A stretch of 14,725 nucleotides of DNA from Methylococcaceae bacterium NSM2-1 (GTDB lineage Bacteria; Pseudomonadota; Gammaproteobacteria; Methylococcales; Methylomonadaceae), in contig NQJI01000027.1 in the NCBI GenBank assembly GCA_002256705.1, positions 1-14,725 on the forward strand, read 5' to 3'. Positions 7,774 to 14,725 of this stretch are shown piece by piece (within the stretch, counting starts at the first letter, position 1; the number at the start of each line of letters is the position of its first letter). The notes under the pieces are model-generated. The model saw only the letters and a list, made by a program, of their open reading frames with translations. It was not told the origin of the DNA and did not search any database. The position numbers and the translations under genes are program-made.

Positions 7774-8541
7774 TTATTTTTGGGGCAAGTCGTAACCGTA
7801 TTTCTCGATAATAGCCAATGCCGGAGCGGATTTTAAATAGTCCAGCAAAGCTGGCGCGGCCGGGTTTTCGGCGCCCTTCTTCATCAGTACCGCGCCTTGC
7901 CGGATCGGCGCATAGTAATCGCCAGGAATAATCCAGCCCGAACCGGTCGCAATTTTGCCATTTTCTATAACTTGCGACAATGCCACAAAGCCCAATTCGG
8001 CATTAGCGGTACTAATGAATTGGTAAGTTTGCGCGATGTTTTCACCCTGCACGAACAAGGGTTGTAATTTTTCCATGAGTCCCATTTTTTTCAACACTTC
8101 CATTGCCGCCAGACCGTAAGGCGCCAGTTTGGGATCAGCCAAGGCCAGATGTTTAAAACCGCCAGTTGTCAGAATTTTTCCCTGATTGTCGACATAACCC
8201 GGTTTAGCCGACCACAGTACTAACTTGCCCAATGCGTAAGTGAATTGACTGTCTGGTACAGTCAGACCGGATTGCTCTAATTTCTGAGGGCTTTTTTCGT
8301 CTGCCGACAACAGCACTTCAAAAGGTCCACCGTTTTCTATCTGGGAGACGAATTTGCCGGATGAACCAAACGATAATTTGGCGCTGTGGCCGGTAGCCTT
8401 TTCAAATTCTGCGGCGATTTCCGTCATCGGTTTGCTGAAATTAGCTGCGACGGCGACCAGGACTGAAGCGGCCCAACTTGTTTGGCCAACTAACAGCAAT
8501 GCTAACGTTATGAAAACACGCGAAAGGGTAGTTTGTAACAT
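7774..8541 (-). CDS. modA: Periplasmic molybdate-binding protein ModA
   Basis: The 255-residue product has a signal peptide (MLQTTLSRVFITLALLLVGQ, cleavage near SWAA at 22-25). The mature protein starts VLVAVAANFSKPMTEIAAEF and contains LSFGSSGKFVSQIENGGPF and LLSADEKSPQKL. These are the conserved oxyanion-site loops of the ModA/WtpA-type binding proteins, closest in feel to the Azotobacter ModA variant. It delivers molybdate (possibly also tungstate) to ModB. GGAG lies 8 bases before the ATG. The porin gene ends 85 bp upstream, with a hairpin between them, and modB follows across a repeat element. Confidence 0.93.
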   Translation of the reverse strand: MLQTTLSRVFITLALLLVGQTSWAASVLVAVAANFSKPMTEIAAEFEKATGHSAKLSFGSSGKFVSQIENGGPFEVLLSADEKSPQKLEQSGLTVPDSQFTYALGKLVLWSAKPGYVDNQGKILTTGGFKHLALADPKLAPYGLAAMEVLKKMGLMEKLQPLFVQGENIAQTYQFISTANAELGFVALSQVIENGKIATGSGWIIPGDYYAPIRQGAVLMKKGAENPAAPALLDYLKSAPALAIIEKYGYDLPQK

Positions 8542-8571
8542 AAATCATCTCCAAAGGTGAATATAAATGGA

Positions 8572-8592
8572 GCTTGGCAATGGTTGCCAAGC
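8572..8592 (-). other. Intercistronic hairpin between porin gene and modA
   Basis: GCTTGGCAA and TTGCCAAGC form a perfect 9-bp stem with a TGG loop in the 85-bp gap. On the leftward strand no U-tract follows, so it is not a standard terminator. It could stabilise or separate the porin and modA parts of the transcript, or act as a partial terminator. Confidence 0.45.
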
Positions 8593-8626
8593 AGGGTTCC
8601 CGGCACAGATCGTCATAAATAGTGCC

Positions 8627-10147
8627 TTAAAATCTAAGCATGCTTTGTACATAAAAATAATCGACATCCACAGGAGCCGGAGCTCTGGGTGCATCCTTGG
8701 CGAATGAGCCTTTAAACAAATGCGCCCAGCCGGTTTCAAAATTCAGGCTGCTGTTGAAATCCCACCGCGTTGTTAATTCCAGCTGTTGGCCTAGATTATT
8801 GCCGCTACGGCCGGTTGGGTCCTGAAGAATAAAACTGGTACCGCTACAGGTAGTTCCGCCCCAGCAATCTTTTGCTGCTGCCAGCCAGAATACTCGATGG
8901 CTAAGCGTGGCTAGTACATCGGGGCGCGGCGAAATGTTGATGCGGTAGCCGGGCGTGTTGATGTTGGCGCGGGAGAATGCGCCGTAAATACCGGTGGGAC
9001 CAAACTCGAAACGGCGGGCGCCGAACAGGGTATCAAAACGCTGGTCTTTGTTGTCGTTGGGATTTTGGTCGCCGCTGGCGTAGTCGTATACAAAAGCCAG
9101 TCGGGGCGACCACGGTATATCGAAAGTGTAGCCGACATCGGCATGCTGATACCAGGCGGTATGGTTGAGATTCTGGCTGTTGGGAGCGGTGGTTGCCTGT
9201 ACCGTGCCGAACTGGCCGATGGTTTCCAGTTGAAAATCAAATTCCGCCTTGGCGGGTTTGATGTAAAAACGCATGCCGGGTGTAAAGTAGCGGCGATGGC
9301 GGGTTGGAGCGCTGGCGCTTGTACCTTCGTCAATATGATATAGATAAACCTCGCTGTTGATGTTCCAGCCCAGGTCGTACAGTTCCAGAAAACCACCGGA
9401 AAACCAGGTGTGCGTGTTTTCCCGGTCGAAAACCTGTCCATTGTCGAGAAGAGCGGTTGATGAAGTCGGGAGGCGGTTTACCGGAGCGCTGACAAAGCCG
9501 TTGAATTGCCAGTTACCGTAATCGAGCAGGCGCAGCTTTACTCCGGTAAAGCTGTTGATGGTGTTGCGCATTGCGTTCCTCGCCACCAGCCGCCGGCTGC
9601 CGAGATTCAGGGTTTGCCGGCCAGCAACCACCTCGGCACCGATGCCACTGTATAAAACATTCTGGTCGGCCCAAGCGCCATAAGCTTGTAAAAAATCCCA
9701 ACTATCGCTCATGGTGTTATTCACCCCGGTGCCGCTATCGGAATTCAATGCGCGAGCATCCATGAACTCGGTGCCAAGCCGGAATGAACTCATGCGGGCT
9801 TCCAGCCATAGCGTGGTTTGCAGCGGAATTTGCTGATCGCCACCTTTGCTGCCGGCTTTGAAAGGACCGCCCACGGTTTCGTAGCGGGTGCGCTGTTCCA
9901 GCGATGCCGACAGCCAATTCGGCAACTTCAGTGCGTCTTGCAGATTCCAGACCGGTTTTTCGTATTTATCGGATCCCAACAATGCATCGGACATTTGGCT
10001 GGAGAAGGCGGCAAATGGCACTCTGGTGTAAGTTTTCTTTTCCGCTGCCTGAATAGCATCGCTGCTGCTCATGTACAAACCGCCACAGGCAATCAGGTTT
10101 AGTGCATGGCTGAAGGCAGCCCCTGCAAGATGTTTTCTTCGTTTCAT
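8627..10147 (-). CDS. Alginate-export-family outer-membrane beta-barrel protein in the mod operon
   Basis: The 506-residue protein has an N-terminal export signal (MKRRKHLAGAAFSHALNLIA, probable cleavage near IQAA at 32-35). It then has the pattern of the alginate_exp porin family: LSASLEQRTRYETV, alternating aromatic strands, RQTLNLGSRRLVARNAMRNT, and a terminal FYVQSMLRF ending in phenylalanine, as outer-membrane barrels do. Members form selective channels; the name comes from Pseudomonas AlgE. No alginate genes are nearby. It is the first gene after a ModE-type operator and is followed by modABC, so a role in passing molybdate or a related oxyanion across the outer membrane is inferred. 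The ATG at 10147 has AGG six bases upstream; the TTG just before it is less likely. Confidence 0.8.
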   Translation of the reverse strand: MKRRKHLAGAAFSHALNLIACGGLYMSSSDAIQAAEKKTYTRVPFAAFSSQMSDALLGSDKYEKPVWNLQDALKLPNWLSASLEQRTRYETVGGPFKAGSKGGDQQIPLQTTLWLEARMSSFRLGTEFMDARALNSDSGTGVNNTMSDSWDFLQAYGAWADQNVLYSGIGAEVVAGRQTLNLGSRRLVARNAMRNTINSFTGVKLRLLDYGNWQFNGFVSAPVNRLPTSSTALLDNGQVFDRENTHTWFSGGFLELYDLGWNINSEVYLYHIDEGTSASAPTRHRRYFTPGMRFYIKPAKAEFDFQLETIGQFGTVQATTAPNSQNLNHTAWYQHADVGYTFDIPWSPRLAFVYDYASGDQNPNDNKDQRFDTLFGARRFEFGPTGIYGAFSRANINTPGYRINISPRPDVLATLSHRVFWLAAAKDCWGGTTCSGTSFILQDPTGRSGNNLGQQLELTTRWDFNSSLNFETGWAHLFKGSFAKDAPRAPAPVDVDYFYVQSMLRF

Positions 10148-10244
10148 CAATTACCTGTCATGGTAAGTTGGAAGACTCATCTACGTTGTTTCGTCGATGT
10201 ATAAAGATCTTATTCGTATAAGTCTCTGTAATAAAAACGACTCA

Positions 10245-10277
10245 AGTATAATTCGTTATGTATTAATGTAAATAACG
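10245..10277 (-). promoter_or_regulatory. ModE operator overlapping the promoter of porin-modABC
   Basis: CGTTATGTA (10254-10262), six bases, and TAAATAACG (10269-10277) match the E. coli ModE operator layout as I recall it (CGTTATATT-N6-TACATAACG). On the leftward strand TTTACA at 10272-10267, inside the box, and TATACT at 10250-10245 form a -35/-10 pair with a 16-bp spacer. The start of transcription would be near 10238, giving a leader of about 90 bases to the porin ATG. Bound ModE-molybdate would cover the -35, so repression is expected. Confidence 0.75.
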
Positions 10278-10447
10278 TATATGAAAATAGCTTGTTGTCG
10301 ATAGTGAAATAATTGACGGCTTGATTTTCTTAAGTGGGGCCGTTCGTGGAAAGGTCTTCGGATTGGAATCGAAAAAGGTGTCTAACAAGACTGTGTATGA
10401 TGGATTTAACGGATAATCATGGAGAGTTGGCAGCAGAAAACGCCAGA

Positions 10448-10462
10448 GGCCGCCGCGCGGCC
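10448..10462 (-). terminator. GC-rich hairpin after the modC-like pseudogene
   Basis: GGCCGC (10448-10453) and GCGGCC (10457-10462) form a perfect stem just past the stop of the modC-like gene. On the leftward strand a TTTT tract follows only about eight bases later, so termination would be weak. It separates this gene from the porin promoter. The rest of the 10151-10491 gap holds the ModE operator and nothing else I recognise. Confidence 0.35.
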
Positions 10463-10491
10463 GGTTATTCAAGCAATGAGTGGCCGAATTC

Positions 10492-11639
10492 CTACCCGGT
10501 GGTGCCGAGGTAATAATGGCCATCGCCATGGCTGACTACCCGATGATAGGGCTGGGCGTCAAGCTCGGCGAGGTATGTAATGGAGTGGGTTTTGATCAGG
10601 CAATAGATGTCATCGCCTTCCTGCAAAGCCATGTCCCGGCAGGCACCCGGCGTAATTTCAGCCAGCAGTGTGCCGCCGCAATCGACTTGTACGATCAGGC
10701 TTTCTCCGCTGGAAATCAGCGCACAAATTCGCCCCCTGATCTGATTTTGTATCGATATGCCGCTGATATGGCTGCGCGATAGCGCAATGTCGTTGGCGCA
10801 TATCGACACCTGAGTCTTGCTGCCGACAGCCAAATGCGGACGCAGAGGTAAGGTCAGGGGGAGACCGAAGCTGTGGGCCAGACTGCAACCGGACAAATAG
10901 TCGTGACTGAGGATGGTCACCGGCAAGGTGTTGTCGATCTGGCGGATACCCAGATAGCGCAACATGCCATGTTGCTTGGCGATGTCAAGCAACAACCCGT
11001 TGTGCATGACTTTGCCTTGCTCCAGCACGATCAGCCTGTCGGTCAACCCCAGAATCTCGCCCAGGGACTGACTGGCGTACAGAACCGGCAAGCCCAGTTC
11101 ATTCTGCAAGCGTTTCAGAATCGGCAGCAACTGCATTCGGTAGCCGTTGCCGATAGCGGCAAAGGTTTCGTCCAATAGTAAAAGCCGCGGCGATTTCAGC
11201 AGTGAGCGGGCCAGCGCCACCCGTTGGCGTTCGCCGGCGAAAGCAGTGCAATGGTATGGTCGAAGACAGTGTCCAGTTCTAACAGCCCGATTAAAAAATC
11301 CAGTTTGAAAAGGCGCCTGTGTTTCAACGTGCGATGATAGGCGATGGTCAGATTGTCGCGAACGGTTTCAGCCGAATTGGCGCGGTCGACCTGAAGCACA
11401 GCGCCCACAGGACGCTGCTCGCGAGGCATCACGATGCCTTTGCGGCTGTTAAACAAAATTTTGCCGTTCAGCACGATATGCCCGCTTTGTGGCTGGATGG
11501 TGCCGGCGATCAAGCCGAGCACCGTGCTTTTGCCGACCCCGGATTTGCCGAACAGACCGACGCTTGAGTCGTTCATCGACAATTGCGTGGTCAGGTCTAA
11601 ATGACCCCGGCGCATTTTTACACTCATTTCCAGCAGCAT
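10492..11639 (-). pseudogene. Degenerate, frameshifted modC-like ABC ATPase with Mop/TOBE domain
   Basis: Two frames join into one ModC-like protein of about 380 residues. The first (from ATG 11639, with GAGG upstream) carries Walker A GKSGVGKST (31-39) and Q83, then runs through ALLS and out of frame. The second resumes as GERQRVALARSLLKSP. Only two bases (11236-11237) lie between the serine and glycine codons of the signature motif, so one base is missing. Other key sites have also drifted: Walker B LLLLDET with T for P, D-loop AAIG in place of ALD, and YASQS where the switch histidine should be (H to Q). The C-terminal oxyanion-binding domain (QNQIRGRICALISSGESLIVQ...) is well kept. It lies between mop and the porin gene. 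A sequencing error could explain the shift but not the altered residues. Confidence 0.75.
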
Positions 11640-11683
11640 GGTAACCTCTGTTAATTAAGGCATAGGCATCTACACAAGTGCCT

Positions 11684-11760
11684 GATCCTTCTCCCTTGAG
11701 GGAGAGGGCTGGGATGAGGGGGATTTAACTAGTTGTTTTTATTCTCCTCTCCCTAACCCA
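11684..11760. repeat. Inverted copy of the CCCTCTCC repeat plus a second partial copy
   Basis: The stretch 11684-11722 read on the minus strand (CCCCTCA...CCCTCTCCCTC, then GGGAGA) resembles 7651-7683 in the opposite orientation, and carries a CTCCC/GGGAG hairpin. A second piece, CTCCTCTCCCTAACCC at 11744-11759, follows in the same orientation as the 7651 copy. Together they fill much of the 321-bp gap between mop and the modC-like pseudogene. Confidence 0.5.
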
Positions 11761-11764
11761 ATGT

Positions 11765-11833
11765 TTCCGGGCTGTCCTGCCCGGAACCCTGTGGGCGCTC
11801 TTTGCGCGACCAAATCAGTTCCTGACGGATTTG
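11765..11833. repeat. Compact multi-hairpin element
   Basis: TTCCGGGC (11765-11772) and GCCCGGAA (11779-11786) make a perfect 8-bp hairpin. CAAATC (11811-11816) and GATTTG (11828-11833) make a second, and GGGCGC/GCGC around 11794-11807 suggests a short one between them. The block sits between CTCCTCTCCC and GCAGGAGAGAG, as if inserted into another repeat. It has no coding potential. It looks like a dispersed palindromic element; function unknown. Confidence 0.4.
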
Positions 11834-11921
11834 TCCAGCAGGAGAGAGCAAGATTGATCTGCAACTCATTGTATTTGTAATAAAATGGCTGTGTATATAC
11901 CTGTGCAACTAAGTGCCGGCC

Positions 11922-11941
11922 GCAACCGAAAACCGGTTTGC
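11922..11941 (-). other. Hairpin just downstream of mop
   Basis: GCAACCG (11922-11928) pairs with CGGTTTGC (11934-11941) with one bulged T. It lies about 20 bases past the mop stop on the leftward strand. No U-tract follows, so termination is doubtful, but it could protect the 3' end of a short mop transcript. Confidence 0.3.
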
Positions 11942-11960
11942 AGCCGGGTTGCAAGAAACA

Positions 11961-12389
11961 TCAACCGGCGACAGCCAAAATCACTGCACCGGCCTTAAAG
12001 ATTGCGGTAACAGATTGGCCTTTACGCAAACCCAGGGTATCTACGCTGTCGTTGGTAACGGTGGCGGCGACCTGCTCGCCTCCCTTCAACTCGATATCGA
12101 CTTCGGTGTTAACCGCGCCGGGTTTAACCTGCGTTATCGTGCCTGGCAACTGGTTGCGAGCCGAAATCTTGTAGCCGCCAAAATCGGTGACGAGGATGAT
12201 TTGCGGGGCCTTAACCAGGGCAATAACTTCCTGGCCGGTCTTGATTGCCAGCGTTTCGGCGGATTCCTTGGTAATCGAGGCGACGATGGTTTCTCCTCCC
12301 TTCAAGCCGATATGAACTTCGGCATTCACCGCGCCGATAAGCACTTCACTGACGGTTCCGGTAAACTGATTGCGTGCACTTGTTTTCAT
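11961..12389 (-). CDS. mop: Two-domain molbindin (molybdate-binding Mop protein, ModG type)
   Basis: The 142-residue cytoplasmic protein consists of two Mop domains in tandem: SARNQFTGTVSEVLIGAVNA... (about 4-70) and SARNQLPGTITQVKPGAVNT... (about 75-141). Both carry the SARN, GAVNxEV and LKGGE motifs of molbindins, which oligomerise and hold molybdate between subunits. The length equals Azotobacter ModG as I recall it. It likely buffers or stores molybdate. I chose the ATG at 12389 because GAGGA lies 7 bases upstream and the Mop motif starts there; an in-frame ATG at 12452 has no ribosome site. The ModE-type promoter is about 240 bases upstream. Confidence 0.9.
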   Translation of the reverse strand: MKTSARNQFTGTVSEVLIGAVNAEVHIGLKGGETIVASITKESAETLAIKTGQEVIALVKAPQIILVTDFGGYKISARNQLPGTITQVKPGAVNTEVDIELKGGEQVAATVTNDSVDTLGLRKGQSVTAIFKAGAVILAVAG

Positions 12390-12618
12390 ATTAAATTCCT
12401 CATTGGTTGTATAGAAGTTCAATAGCCCCTTTTTGGCTGGGAAAGACGCCATCGTTATTTTGAGGCGATCAGACTGATTGCCCGGTTAAGTGTGGAATCA
12501 GAAAGAAGTTTGTTTTGCAAAATCATGGATGGCCTATAATCGCAATTTTCAAACTGGCATCGACGCCTGAACGCTCAAGAAAAAACAAAACTGATTCGCA
12601 GTATTGATAATAAAACGC
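12390..12618 (-). other. Long predicted 5' leader of mop
   Basis: The predicted leftward promoter at 12625-12652 implies a leader of about 230 bases before the mop ATG. It contains a small hairpin AGCC/GGCT (around 12424-12438 on this strand) and CGCC/GGCG pairs near 12448-12469. I do not recognise the known molybdenum-cofactor riboswitch consensus in it. A TATAAT on the + strand at 12535-12540 has no good -35. Confidence 0.35.
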
Positions 12619-12624
12619 AGGCTT

Positions 12625-12657
12625 AGTATATTTCGCTATGTACAAAAGTAAATAACG
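12625..12657 (-). promoter_or_regulatory. ModE operator between mop and modE, overlapping the mop promoter
   Basis: CGCTATGTA (12634-12642), six bases, and TAAATAACG (12649-12657) form the second ModE-type box, one base off the symmetric form. On the leftward strand TTTACT (12652-12647) lies inside the box and TATACT (12630-12625) follows with a 16-bp spacer, the same geometry as at 10245-10277. The box also lies 92 bp before the modE ATG, with a TATAAA at 12681-12686 as a possible rightward -10, so modE may regulate itself. Confidence 0.72.
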
Positions 12658-12749
12658 TAAATTGGAAATAGTTGGTTTCTTATAAAGAAATAAGCTTGAG
12701 CAGAAGAGGGTTTTAGCCTTTTTTAATCGTCACATTTTAAGATAATGAC

Positions 12750-13589
12750 ATGCCCAAAAAACCGGATGACAGCATAACCTCAACCTGGGTCGAGGGCGAA
12801 TTGCGCCTGGCCGGCACATTGGATAGCCGCATGATCGGCTTGCTGAGGGCGATAGAACAGAGCGGCTCCATCAATCAGGCCGCCAAGCAAACAGGTTTAA
12901 GCTATAAAGGCGCCTGGCAGATGATCGAGCGCGCCAACAATCTTGCCCCCAAAGTGTTGATTACCACCGCAACCGGCGGCAGCAAGGGCGGCGGTACCTG
13001 CCTGACCGCTGCCGGCCAATCGTTGCTGCACCTTTTTACTCGGCTGGAGCTGCAACACCGGCAGTTTTTGCAGGAACTCAATCAGAGTTTGGCGGACGAT
13101 CCCAATGTACGGATGCTCCTTAAGCGGCAGGTGATCAAAACCACCGCAACCAATCAGCTGTTTGCCACAATTACCGCCATTCAAACGAGTGCCGTCAATG
13201 CCGAAGTGTCAGTCGAATTGAAAGGCGGCGAACAGATTGTTGCTTCGCTTGCTTTGTCGGAGCTTAAGCTGCTTGAGCTCAGCATCGGCAGCGATGTAGT
13301 GCTGCTGATCAATGACCCGGAGATTATCGTCATCACCGATCTGGGCGACCACCCGTTGTCAGCGCGTAACTGTCTGCGCGGCACGGTGATCCGCGTCCAA
13401 TATGACGGCGTGGATTCAGAGGTTGTGATCCAACTGCCCAGTGGCGATAGCCTTGCAGCCACAATATCGCAGGTCAGTGCCTTGGCATTGGGATTGAGAC
13501 CTGGCATTTCGGCCTATGCCGTTTTTAAAAGCAATGCCGTGATACTGGGCGCGATATCTCATGCCGCAGTTCAGCGGCTGACGAAGTAA
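12750..13589 (+). CDS. modE: Molybdate-responsive transcriptional regulator ModE
   Basis: The 279-residue product has ModE's two-part plan. Residues 15-115 form the winged helix-turn-helix: GTLDSRMIGLLRAIEQSGSI then NQAAKQTGLSYKGAWQMIER, followed by the wing ATGGSKGGGT. From about 134 come two Mop domains: TATNQLFATITAIQTSAVNA with LKGGE, and SARNCLRGTVIRVQYDGVDS with LPSGD. Molybdate bound in these domains lets the dimer grip its operator, normally repressing uptake genes. The ATG at 12750 has only a weak purine stretch upstream (TAAGATAA). It is divergent from mop and adjacent to a matching operator, which strongly supports the assignment. Confidence 0.95.
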   Translation: MPKKPDDSITSTWVEGELRLAGTLDSRMIGLLRAIEQSGSINQAAKQTGLSYKGAWQMIERANNLAPKVLITTATGGSKGGGTCLTAAGQSLLHLFTRLELQHRQFLQELNQSLADDPNVRMLLKRQVIKTTATNQLFATITAIQTSAVNAEVSVELKGGEQIVASLALSELKLLELSIGSDVVLLINDPEIIVITDLGDHPLSARNCLRGTVIRVQYDGVDSEVVIQLPSGDSLAATISQVSALALGLRPGISAYAVFKSNAVILGAISHAAVQRLTK

Positions 13590-14323
13590 AAAATGTATCT
13601 TCTCGTTAATCAGGTAACAACGTAAAAATCAGGTTAAAATAGCCGTATGGATATACCTTAACCGTAGTTCCTAAAATCAGTAATGAAGCACGCACATTGC
13701 TAGTCGATGTGTCGTTGTAATGGCTTGTGTGGCAGCAAAAACGGATGACTGAGTTGGAGCAGGCAACGCTCAAGCCCGAAATAAAACCGAGCAAGATGGA
13801 TAAGGATACTGCCAAAAGTAGCGCCTTGACGTACATGGAATAACAAAAACGGCCACCCGCGCTGTTGGCCGATCCTGAAGTTAAAACGCTGCGCATCGGG
13901 TTGGGAAACGTGGCTGGATCAATACGCTATCAAAAAAAAACGGGCACCGGAAAATCTTCATCGAAGGCGGCACGCTAATGGGTGGCCTGTTAGCCGAAGG
14001 CATTCCCGTGGATTTGACTTATCAGCAATGATGCCGGCCAGTTCAATGTCTTTTGGCTTGCTGCAAGGTTTGATCCATGCCAAACATGCAAATAACCGCC
14101 TCATCCCCTTGAGCGACGGGCATGTCAAACCTGTTGATGCCGGGCGCGAACAATGCGGGCGGCTTTACCATGACCTGAAGTCTATAAACTTAACCCGAGT
14201 GCTCCAAGCCGAAGGCATTCCATCCAGTTAACAGTATTAAAATATAAAAGTCATGTTGGCAGCATGTCATCAGGTAGCGGGGTGGGGTCAGAAATCTATG
14301 AGAGAATTATTTAAAAAAACAAC
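13590..14323. other. Apparently decayed intergenic region
   Basis: I find no convincing gene in these 734 bases. A + frame ending at 14030 reads KIFIEGGTLMGGLLAEGIPV and faintly recalls the RibD/DHFR-type C-terminal domain. Another ending at 14231 reads GHVKPVDAGREQCGRLYHDL and ends RVLQAEGIPSS. Both are open without good starts or ribosome sites and lie in different frames. The 15-mer AGCCGAAGGCATTCC occurs at 13992-14006 and 14207-14221. GGTTAA/TTAACC (13632-13637, 13658-13663) flank an imperfect hairpin after modE. This fits gene remnants with frameshifts, but I cannot name the parent gene. Confidence 0.4.
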
Positions 14324-14725
14324 ATGAAGCCTATTTTTGCAGATGATGCCGCCATTGACTATGCGGCCCATTTATTGCGGCAGGGTCGCCTGGTTGCATT
14401 TCCAACCGAGACGGTCTACGGTTTGGGTGCTGACGCTTCCAATTCTGATGCAGTTCGGCGAATTTTCCAAGCCAAGGGGCGACCTGCCGACCATCCGCTC
14501 ATTGTTCATATTCCCAGTGTTGACAGCCTTAACGATTGGGCGCTGACAGTGCCTGATGCGGCACAACAGCTGGCGGCCCGTTTCTGGCCTGGACCCCTTG
14601 CATTGATATTGAACAAAAGACCCGAAGTTCCGCTGGTAGTGACTGGCGGCCAGAACACGGTCGGATTGCGTATGCCTGATCATCCGGTAGCCTTGCGTTT
14701 ACTACGGGCATTCGGTGGCGGAATT
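14324..14725 (+). CDS. Threonylcarbamoyl-AMP synthase (TsaC/Sua5 family), 3' end cut by window
   Basis: The first 134 residues are visible. The enzyme makes L-threonylcarbamoyl-AMP from threonine, bicarbonate and ATP for the t6A base next to tRNA anticodons. Family motifs are PTETVYGLGADA (27-38), the nucleotide-binding KGRPADHPLIVH (51-62), FWPGPLALIL (near 90-99) and NTVGLRMPDHP. The KGRPADHPL form is common in Sua5-type proteins, which carry an extra C-terminal domain; the cut prevents a choice between the short TsaC and long Sua5 forms. The ATG at 14324 fits where homologues begin, but only an A-rich stretch precedes it, without a clear ribosome site. Confidence 0.88.
   Translation, partial: MKPIFADDAAIDYAAHLLRQGRLVAFPTETVYGLGADASNSDAVRRIFQAKGRPADHPLIVHIPSVDSLNDWALTVPDAAQQLAARFWPGPLALILNKRPEVPLVVTGGQNTVGLRMPDHPVALRLLRAFGGGI

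Noticed and set aside
8911..9441. 176-codon minus-strand frame inside the porin gene
   Set aside because: Out-of-frame shadow rich in T, P, R and S, with no domain; the porin frame is continuous and homologous.
11913..12425. 170-codon + strand frame across mop
   Set aside because: It lies opposite a clear two-domain molbindin gene and has low-complexity, non-family sequence.
12390..12618. Molybdenum-cofactor riboswitch in the mop leader
   Set aside because: The location is attractive but I could not match the known consensus or build a convincing multi-stem fold by eye.
13606..13896. Minus-strand frame with a hydrophobic stretch (MYVKALLLAVSLSILLGFIS)
   Set aside because: It resembles a signal peptide, but there is no ribosome site before either start and no recognisable mature domain; the region looks decayed.

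Overview
The window looks like chromosomal DNA of a gammaproteobacterium of moderate G+C. The gene set (split pyruvate carboxylase, NhaR-type regulator, long molybdate locus with an alginate-export-type porin, dispersed CCCTCTCC and CCACGAAG repeats) would suit a methanotroph of the Methylococcales. That assignment is inference: no methane-oxidation gene is present.

Left part (1-5631). A leftward nhaR-like LysR regulator gene runs off the left edge. It is divergent from a small ribosome-hibernation protein gene (HPF/RaiA family, 1059-1409). Their shared promoter region holds two T-N11-A palindromes exactly 50 bp apart. A gap of about 950 bp with several hairpins but no convincing gene follows. 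Then comes a tight two-gene operon, pycA-pycB (2357-5631), encoding the biotin carboxylase and the carboxyltransferase/biotin-carrier subunits of a two-subunit pyruvate carboxylase (anaplerotic oxaloacetate supply).

Middle part (5753-13589). This is a molybdate island. Reading leftward: mop (two-domain molbindin), a frameshifted and degenerate modC-like gene, a 506-residue alginate-export-family outer-membrane protein, modA, modB and modC. A rightward modE regulator gene faces mop. Two sequences matching the ModE operator (CGTTATGTA-N6-TAAATAACG type) lie upstream of mop/modE and of the porin gene. On the leftward strand both carry a -35 inside the box and an identical TATACT -10 at the same distance. 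The inferred model is that ModE bound to molybdate represses the two leftward transcripts, porin-modA-modB-modC (uptake) and mop (storage). Including the broken gene, the locus encodes six Mop-type domains in four genes. Repetitive, MITE-like DNA sits between modA and modB and between mop and the broken modC-like gene.

Right part (13590-14725). About 730 bp of apparently decayed sequence is followed by the 5' part of a tsaC/sua5 gene (threonylcarbamoyl-AMP synthase), which runs off the right edge.
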